Shown here one piece after another: positions 43,244 to 47,985 of a stretch of DNA of 47,985 nt. Under the pieces are notes generated by a model. That model searched no databases, was not told where the DNA came from, and saw nothing but the letters and a program-made list of their open reading frames with translations. This DNA comes from SAR116 cluster bacterium AG-325-F22 (GTDB taxonomy: Bacteria; Pseudomonadota; Alphaproteobacteria; Puniceispirillales; Marisalimonadaceae), in contig QBYJ01000008.1 in assembly GCA_003282885.1 (NCBI GenBank), positions 1-47,985 of the forward strand. The letters are read 5' to 3'. The position numbers and the translations under genes were made by a program. How positions within the stretch are numbered: the first letter of the stretch is position 1; every line of letters begins with the position of its first letter.

Positions 43244-44131
43244 TTATTTATGATTTAAAGCCTCTACATACATGTCAAGTGCCTCTCTAAGCGAACGGTT
43301 TTGATTAACAGTTTCTCGTGTTTCTTTTGCAATTGGAGTTTTGTTTGCCAAAGACATAATATCTGCAGATCCTTGATGGAATTTTGGTGTAACTCCAGCA
43401 TCAGAAAATGTATTAGCGATTTCATGCATTTCACCTTCCCATCTTGCTGCATCCAAGGGAATTCTTGGGATCATTCTTTCCATGGCGGATAAAATGTCAG
43501 GTTTACTATATTTTAATTCGTCAAAATACTCAGAAGATAAACCTAGCTTATGAGCAGTTGTTAAGACAGCAGCGTGAAGTGCAAAAGTACCTTTTGTTGC
43601 ACTAGCATAAACCATTTTCATAGCTGAGGCTTTTCCAACTTTCTTTCCTAAATCCTTTATTACAAAACCCTTATTGTGAAGAATTTTTACCGGTTCAGTA
43701 TTAAGTCCTGAAACATATAATCTTGTTTGACCCTTTTCTACAACCGGGTTAAAGCCAATAATGCCAGCATCAATAAAGTTGCAATATTTACTAGAAATTG
43801 TGTTGTTTATTTTTTTTGCAGTTTTTGGAGAAACAGCATTACAATCAACGTAAGTAATATATTTTTTTTTCTCTAAAATTATTATGTTAACAATACTTGC
43901 CTGTTTAAGTGCAGCCTCAGGAGGTAAAATAGAAAGGATGACGTCAGAAAAGTTTACTACATTTTCAATTGTTTCAACATCTTCTATCCCGGCATTATTA
44001 GATAAATTTTTTGTTCTATCACTTCTACCATTGAGGGATGTAATAACCCTGAAGTTGTTTTCTATAAATACTTTCCCACACCCATGGCCCATGTCGCCAG
44101 GCATTAAAATACCAATTGTCTTGTTGGACAT
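43244..44131 (-). CDS. 6-phosphogluconate dehydrogenase-like NAD-binding protein (DUF1932 type)
   Basis: 295 residues. NAD-binding loop GILMPGDMGHGCGK (GxMGxG type, about 7-20), VDCNAVSPKTAKKI (substrate loop), and the C-terminal DUF1932 helical domain with MVYASATKGTFALHAAVLTT carrying the catalytic-Lys position. Relatives are beta-hydroxyacid dehydrogenases such as L-threonate dehydrogenase. The exact substrate is unknown. Downstream of a rhodanese gene on the same strand with 27 bases between. Confidence 0.83.
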   Translation of the reverse strand: MSNKTIGILMPGDMGHGCGKVFIENNFRVITSLNGRSDRTKNLSNNAGIEDVETIENVVNFSDVILSILPPEAALKQASIVNIIILEKKKYITYVDCNAVSPKTAKKINNTISSKYCNFIDAGIIGFNPVVEKGQTRLYVSGLNTEPVKILHNKGFVIKDLGKKVGKASAMKMVYASATKGTFALHAAVLTTAHKLGLSSEYFDELKYSKPDILSAMERMIPRIPLDAARWEGEMHEIANTFSDAGVTPKFHQGSADIMSLANKTPIAKETRETVNQNRSLREALDMYVEALNHK

Positions 44132-44158
44132 TATTTCACCAAAATAGAATTGAAAAAA

Positions 44159-44533
44159 CTACTTCTTCATAGGACCACCATTTTTTTCCCATTCGGGTAT
44201 TCCTCCTACATTCAGAACATTCTTATAGCCCATTTCTAAAAGAGTTTTTCCAGTCAATGCTGCTTGACCACCTACTCCGCACACTAAGATAATTTCGGAA
44301 TCTTTCTTAAGATTTTTATTATAAAGTGGCGTGGCTTCGTCTGCTACGAACTCAATTAATCCTCTAGGTATTTCTAATCCATTTAGGATCGTTCCAGTTT
44401 TTTTTATATCTGAACTGTCTCGGACATCTATAAAAATGGAAGACCCAGACTTATGTTTTTCAATGGCCTCATTAACATCAATTTTGGGAACCACTTCGTT
44501 TGCTTCCTTTAGATAATCTTTAGCTGTTTTCAT
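44159..44533 (-). CDS. Rhodanese-like domain protein
   Basis: 124 residues from ATG 44533, preceded by AAGAGGAAATT as RBS. A longer frame (start 44617) would overlap the upstream gene by 64 bases and adds 28 non-conserved residues, so it is rejected. IFIDVRDSSD, and the active-site loop ILVCGVGGQAALTGKTL with Cys85, then YKNVLNVGGIPEWEKNGGP are the usual rhodanese blocks. It transfers sulfane sulfur or senses redox; the physiological acceptor is not evident. Confidence 0.85.
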   Translation of the reverse strand: MKTAKDYLKEANEVVPKIDVNEAIEKHKSGSSIFIDVRDSSDIKKTGTILNGLEIPRGLIEFVADEATPLYNKNLKKDSEIILVCGVGGQAALTGKTLLEMGYKNVLNVGGIPEWEKNGGPMKK

Positions 44534-44553
44534 AATTTCCTCTTTGTTAAAGT

Positions 44554-45012
44554 TTAATTTAAAAGCCCTATGAATTGGGGTTGGGTTACAGAAGTAGTCA
44601 TCCAACAATTTTTGCAATTTTGATCAAGCGTAGCTTTTTCTAAAACCCAAGTTAAGTTGTAACGTTTATTATCATATGCGTCTATATCTACTGAATATTT
44701 GGCAATATTTTTATTTTTTGAAATCAAATTAGTTTTAAATTTGAGAGAATTTAATAAAACTTTATATGAAGTGTCAGCAATCATTCTTTTAAAATTTGAA
44801 AAAGGACCAGTATATTTTTTATTTTCTGGATGTGCAAAAAGCCAGCATTGATAAATGCCTGCGTTATTTACTTTCGAGTTTGTTTGCAAAGAGTTCATTT
44901 GTAATTCAATAACCTCAACAGAAGAAAAGATATCATTGGGCAAAACGTTACTCAGAGCTTTATCATTTTTAAAAAAAAACAAAGATATTGTAATTAGAAG
45001 TATATATTTCAT
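44554..45012 (-). CDS. Exported DUF4864-like protein
   Basis: 152 residues. N-terminal hydrophobic signal (KYILLITISLFFFKN). CWLFAHPENKKYTGPFSNFK then RMIADTSYKVLL and the YNLTWVLEKATLD region resemble DUF4864 (NTF2-like fold), which is exported or periplasmic in alphaproteobacteria. Two Cys in NCKNCWMTT may form a disulfide. No biochemical role is known. It is divergent from the TPR protein gene. Confidence 0.6.
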   Translation of the reverse strand: MKYILLITISLFFFKNDKALSNVLPNDIFSSVEVIELQMNSLQTNSKVNNAGIYQCWLFAHPENKKYTGPFSNFKRMIADTSYKVLLNSLKFKTNLISKNKNIAKYSVDIDAYDNKRYNLTWVLEKATLDQNCKNCWMTTSVTQPQFIGLLN

Positions 45013-45082
45013 GAGTTACCTAGTATAAATATTTTTATTCCATATATATACATCATAATACTTTTTGTAAATGGAGTGAAAA

Positions 45083-45583
45083 TTGTTAAAAAAATTAAAA
45101 CCATATTTAATCATCAATAAAATCAATACTTTTGTAGTTTTTTTCTTATTTAGTTTTTCAGCGCTTTCAGCAGGTGGAGGTGATGATGATAAAAAAGACA
45201 CATCTGTTAAATCAGCTTACTATTATAAGGCAGTTAAATTAATAAAGAAAAAGTCTTTTAATCTTGCAATTGAAAATCTCTTGAAAGCTGAACAAAATAA
45301 TAAAATTGATCCAGATATATACAATTATCTCGGTTTTTCGTTTAGGAAAACTGGTGACTTAGAAAAAGCGGGAATGTATTACAATAAGGCATTAACTATA
45401 TCTCCTAAGCATAAAGGTGCACTAGAATATCAAGGAGAAATGTTTTTAACATTAGGACAATTACAAAAAGCAGAATCGAATTTGAAAAAATTAGAAAAAA
45501 TTTGTTTTCTTGGTTGTGAAGAAGAAAAAATGTTAAAAGCATCTATTTCAAAATACAAAAAAGGGAAAAAGAGTAATTATTAG
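45083..45583 (+). CDS. Exported TPR-repeat protein
   Basis: 166 residues from TTG 45083 with ATGGAGTG as RBS. The signal sequence is INTFVVFFLFSFSALSAGGG, then an Asp/Lys-rich linker and tetratricopeptide repeats: YYYKAVKLIKKKSFNLAIEN, IYNYLGFSFRKTGDLEKAGM and ALEYQGEMFLTLGQLQKAES. A CFLGCEE motif follows. It is a small periplasmic scaffold, partner unknown. The start codon is TTG and not ATG because no ATG lies between the RBS and the signal peptide. Confidence 0.8.
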   Translation: MLKKLKPYLIINKINTFVVFFLFSFSALSAGGGDDDKKDTSVKSAYYYKAVKLIKKKSFNLAIENLLKAEQNNKIDPDIYNYLGFSFRKTGDLEKAGMYYNKALTISPKHKGALEYQGEMFLTLGQLQKAESNLKKLEKICFLGCEEEKMLKASISKYKKGKKSNY

Positions 45584-45615
45584 TTAACATCACAAATTAG
45601 AATGGAATTTAAAAA

Positions 45616-46431
45616 ATGAAGTCATTTGACGAATTATCCTTGAAAGAAATTGTTGATGAAGTTCAAGATGGATTTATTTTAGGAATACCAGCTGATTATT
45701 CAGGTGTTCCAATGAAATTTACAAAAGAACTAATAAAAAAAGGTGTCAAAAATTTAAAATTGTACTGTCTTCCATTGACTACAATTCAAGGCGACATGTT
45801 AATTGGAAGTGGTTGTGTATCTGAAATTGAAGCTGCAGCTGTAACATTAGGCGAATTTGGAATGGCGCCTAGATTTTCCGAAGCTGTTGAAAATGGTAAA
45901 ATTTTAATTAAAGACTCAACTTGTCCAGCATTACATGCTCAACTACAAGCAACTGAAAAATCTGTTCCATTCATGCCTTTAAGGGGAGTCATTGGATCTG
46001 ATATTCAAAAACATAGAAAAGATTGGCATGTTATTTCAAACCCTATGAAATCTTCAGGGGTAAAAGAAGAACCTATTTTATTACTTCCTGCTGTTCAGTT
46101 AGATATATTAGTTTTTCATGCCCCCTGTTCTGATAGAAACGGAAATATACAAATTGGACGAAGAAGAGAATTGGCTACTTTAGCACATGCTTCAAAAAAA
46201 GTATTTGTAACTGTAGAAAAGGTTCTAGATATAGATTTTTTTGAAGATGAATTATCTGCAGCTACTTGTCTTCCTGCTCTATATGTAAATGGTATTTCAA
46301 TTGTTAAAAATGGTGCTTGGCCATGCGCGCTTCCTGGCGTTTATAGCTCAGATAATGAAGAACTAAAAAAATATTCTTTAGCAGCTAAAACTAAAGAAGG
46401 TTTTGGAGAATATATGAGATATTGTCTGTAA
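45616..46431 (+). CDS. CoA-transferase alpha-subunit-like protein
   Basis: 271 residues. Family I CoA-transferase alpha fold: DGFILGIPADYSGVPMKFTK, LKLYCLPLTTIQGDMLIGSG, AAAVTLGEFGMAPRFSEAVE and VPFMPLRGVIGSD. The family includes glutaconate, acetoacetate and 3-oxoadipate CoA-transferases and also the IpdAB hydrolases of steroid degradation. With the beta subunit 22 bases downstream it forms a heterotetramer; the substrate is unknown. Confidence 0.86.
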   Translation: MKSFDELSLKEIVDEVQDGFILGIPADYSGVPMKFTKELIKKGVKNLKLYCLPLTTIQGDMLIGSGCVSEIEAAAVTLGEFGMAPRFSEAVENGKILIKDSTCPALHAQLQATEKSVPFMPLRGVIGSDIQKHRKDWHVISNPMKSSGVKEEPILLLPAVQLDILVFHAPCSDRNGNIQIGRRRELATLAHASKKVFVTVEKVLDIDFFEDELSAATCLPALYVNGISIVKNGAWPCALPGVYSSDNEELKKYSLAAKTKEGFGEYMRYCL

Positions 46432-46453
46432 CAATAGTTTCAAGGTAATAAAA

Positions 46454-47194
46454 GTGATCTTAGACATTCAAAGGGAAGAACTTTTAATAAGTCAATTAGC
46501 TGATTTATTAAAAAACGATAAACACGTAGCCGTTGGTGCTGCTTCTCCTATACCAGGCGCTGCGGCTTTACTTGCTAAAGAAGAAGCAAAGTTTTGGAAT
46601 AAGAGGTTAAGAGTAACTATTCTTCATTCAAATAAATATAACAATTTTACAGATGGGGCGAGAGAACTTTTTGATTGTGCCGCTCAGGGACGAATAGATA
46701 CTTTTTTCTTAGGAGGTGTTCAAATTGATGGTCAAGCAAACATTAATTTAGTAGGAACTGGGGAGTATCCAAAAATAAAAAAAAGATTTCCTGGTTCATT
46801 TGGTTCAGCACTGATGTATTTTGTAGTTCCACAAATAATTTTATTTAGAGAAGAACATTCTCCACGGACATTAGTAAAAAAAGTTGATTTTATATCTGCG
46901 CCTGGGGTCTCTGAAAGAGGTGTCTATAGGCCAGGAGGACCCAAATATTTACTAACGAATAGAGCTTTATTTAAGTTTAATAAAAACTTACAAAAATTTT
47001 CTTTATTTAAAATTAATGAAAAAGAAACTGTTAAAAATTTAATTAAAATGACAGGTTTTAATTTTGATTTAGATAATAAAATTTCTCAAATGCCTAATCC
47101 TGACACTAATAGAATAAATATTTTGAGAAATAAGATTGCACCCATGGTTTCAGAATTTTATCCAGAGTTCGCAAATAGGATCTGGGGTATTTAA
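46454..47194 (+). CDS. CoA-transferase beta-subunit-like protein
   Basis: 246 residues from GTG 46454. VAVGAASPIPGAAALLAKEE, IDTFFLGGVQIDGQANINLV and VDFISAPGVSERGVYRPGGP are typical of the IpdB/GctB-type beta fold. The usual catalytic motif (S)ENG, with Glu attacking the acyl-CoA, is not present; the matching stretch reads TILHSNKYNNF. That suggests the complex may not be a classical CoA-transferase. It is probably translated with the alpha subunit. Confidence 0.83.
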   Translation: MILDIQREELLISQLADLLKNDKHVAVGAASPIPGAAALLAKEEAKFWNKRLRVTILHSNKYNNFTDGARELFDCAAQGRIDTFFLGGVQIDGQANINLVGTGEYPKIKKRFPGSFGSALMYFVVPQIILFREEHSPRTLVKKVDFISAPGVSERGVYRPGGPKYLLTNRALFKFNKNLQKFSLFKINEKETVKNLIKMTGFNFDLDNKISQMPNPDTNRINILRNKIAPMVSEFYPEFANRIWGI

Positions 47195-47200
47195 CTCATA

Positions 47201-47887
47201 ATGAAAAAGCTAATTTTTCTTATATTCATTTTAATTTTAGCCTTTTCAATTTCATATTTTTATCTTCAAGAAATTTTGAATTTAGATAGTTTAAAACAAA
47301 ATATTAAGTGGTTGATAATATGGGCTAATGAAGAGTTTTTATTATCTAGATTAGTCTTTTTCATTTCTTACATTATTTTTGCAGGCTTATCCTTTCCATT
47401 ATTACCTGGTGTATTAACTATTGCTGCTGGGGCTTTATTTGGTGTTTTGGAAGGTGTGATAATAGTATCGTTTGCTTCAACAATTGGAGCTTGTTTATGT
47501 TTCTTAATATCTAGATATTTCTTGGCTGATTTCGTTAATAACAAATTTTTAAAAAAAAAATCTGTAATAATAAAAAAATTTAATGAAGATGGTCCTTGGT
47601 ATCTATTAAGTTTAAGGTTAATTCCAACAATTTCATTTATATTAATTAACTTAGTAATGGGTATCTTGCCCATTAGTCTTAAAAAATTTTATTATATAAG
47701 CCAATTAGGTATGTTGCCAGCCACAATAGTTTATGTGAATGCAGGTTCAGAAATATCAAAGGTAAATAATATCAATGATATTATGTCTTTCTCACTTTTA
47801 CTGAGCTTTACTCTAATAGCTGTATTTCCTTTTTTGACGAAATGGTTAATGAATTATTTTAATACGAGAAAAAAAATAAAATATTAA
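47201..47887 (+). CDS. TVP38/TMEM64 (VTT/SNARE-associated) membrane protein
   Basis: 228 residues, about five to six helices. The VTT domain core is visible: [20 protein letters not shown] (residues about 67-90), [18 protein letters not shown], and [20 protein letters not shown]. Related proteins have proposed roles in lipid scrambling or undecaprenyl phosphate recycling (DedA relatives). Six bases after the CoA-transferase pair, so co-transcribed; the stop overlaps the convergent acs stop. Confidence 0.85.
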   Translation: MKKLIFLIFILILAFSISYFYLQEILNLDSLKQNIKWLIIWANEEFLLSRLVFFISYIIFAGLSFPLLPGVLTIAAGALFGVLEGVIIVSFASTIGACLCFLISRYFLADFVNNKFLKKKSVIIKKFNEDGPWYLLSLRLIPTISFILINLVMGILPISLKKFYYISQLGMLPATIVYVNAGSEISKVNNINDIMSFSLLLSFTLIAVFPFLTKWLMNYFNTRKKIKY

Positions 47888-47985
47888 ATATTCTTTCTGT
47901 TTTCTACTAAGTTTTCTACAACTAAAGGGTCAGCTAAAGTAGATACATCTCCAAGTTCGTCATGCTCGTTTGCAGCAATTTTTCT
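47884..47985 (-). CDS. acs: Acetyl-CoA synthetase, C-terminal fragment (gene continues beyond window)
   Basis: On the minus strand the last 33 codons read [20 protein letters not shown] and then [13 protein letters not shown], ending in TAA (47884-47886). This is the conserved C-terminus of AMP-forming acetyl-CoA synthetase (typically RKIAAGEYEELGDTSTLADP). The enzyme makes acetyl-CoA from acetate and ATP. The start lies outside the window. Its stop overlaps the convergent VTT stop. Confidence 0.85.
   Translation of the reverse strand, partial: RKIAANEHDELGDVSTLADPLVVENLVENRKNI

Noticed and set aside
44534-44617. N-terminal extension of the rhodanese
   Set aside because: It overlaps the upstream gene, is not conserved in the family and a good RBS precedes the ATG at 44533.
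1-47985. Genome-wide UGA-to-Trp code
   Set aside because: TGA terminates several intact genes and intact genes use TGG for Trp.
1-47985. CRISPR arrays, rRNA genes, transposase genes
   Set aside because: No regularly spaced repeats, no rRNA-like sequence and no transposase or integrase reading frame were seen in the window.

Overview
The window is AT-rich (roughly 30% GC by eye) and tightly packed. Several convergent gene ends overlap or lie within a few bases of each other, and ribosome-binding sites are mostly of a TTTGGAG/GGAGA type. Gene content includes TRAP and peptide ABC transporters, several EamA and MFS carriers, molybdenum cofactor genes, tungstate uptake, PhyH dioxygenase, M20/N-formylglutamate/AstE-like hydrolases and acetyl-CoA synthetase. 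This suggests a streamlined, low-GC, probably marine alphaproteobacterium. The clade is inferred from gene content only; no rRNA or marker gene is present.

Left edge (1-2.5 kb): the 3' part of a caspase-like (C14) protease gene that begins outside the window, a perfect 12-bp tandem repeat, a short stretch resembling a tRNA-Ser 3' end, and a decayed aspartate/glutamate racemase gene. This looks like the border of a mobile or variable region. 2.5-8.3 kb: surface-polysaccharide genes on the minus strand (NAD-dependent epimerase, C-methyltransferase, a truncated family-2 glycosyltransferase remnant, an EamA transporter, a family-4 glycosyltransferase and a lipid-carrier sugar transferase). 8.3-14.6 kb: mixed housekeeping genes (yaaA, EamA transporter, a broken Sel1-repeat gene, an unknown protein, PhyH dioxygenase, acyltransferase, amidase).

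14.7-19.5 kb: molybdenum cofactor block. moeA is on the plus strand; modE-like, fdhD and a mobA-mobB fusion form a minus-strand operon; a helix-turn-helix/periplasmic-binding-protein-like regulator is divergent from it. 19.4-27.5 kb: sugar-acid catabolism, with an enolase-superfamily dehydratase, aldose epimerase, SMP-30 lactonase, a complete TRAP transporter, a zinc-type polyol/idonate dehydrogenase and an SDR. 27.5-30.4 kb: an Lrp-family gene interrupted by one TGA, then tupA divergent from tupBC (tungstate uptake), with a palindromic candidate operator between them.

30.4-38.9 kb: an apparent N-acyl amino acid or peptide salvage unit (M20 amidohydrolase, N-formylglutamate amidohydrolase-like, AstE/aspartoacylase-like enzyme, and an oligopeptide ABC transporter with a fused two-domain ATPase). 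39-47.9 kb: alpha/beta hydrolase, two MFS carriers, an EamA transporter, a 6-phosphogluconate-dehydrogenase-like protein, rhodanese, two small exported proteins, a two-subunit CoA-transferase-like pair, a VTT membrane protein and the C-terminus of acetyl-CoA synthetase.

The strongest items for follow-up are the tup operator, intercistronic hairpins after both the TRAP and the peptide binding-protein genes, a probable non-AUG start for the TRAP small subunit, single-TGA and homopolymer-disrupted genes, the caspase with an EF-hand-like loop at a possible island edge, and the N-acyl amino acid cluster.
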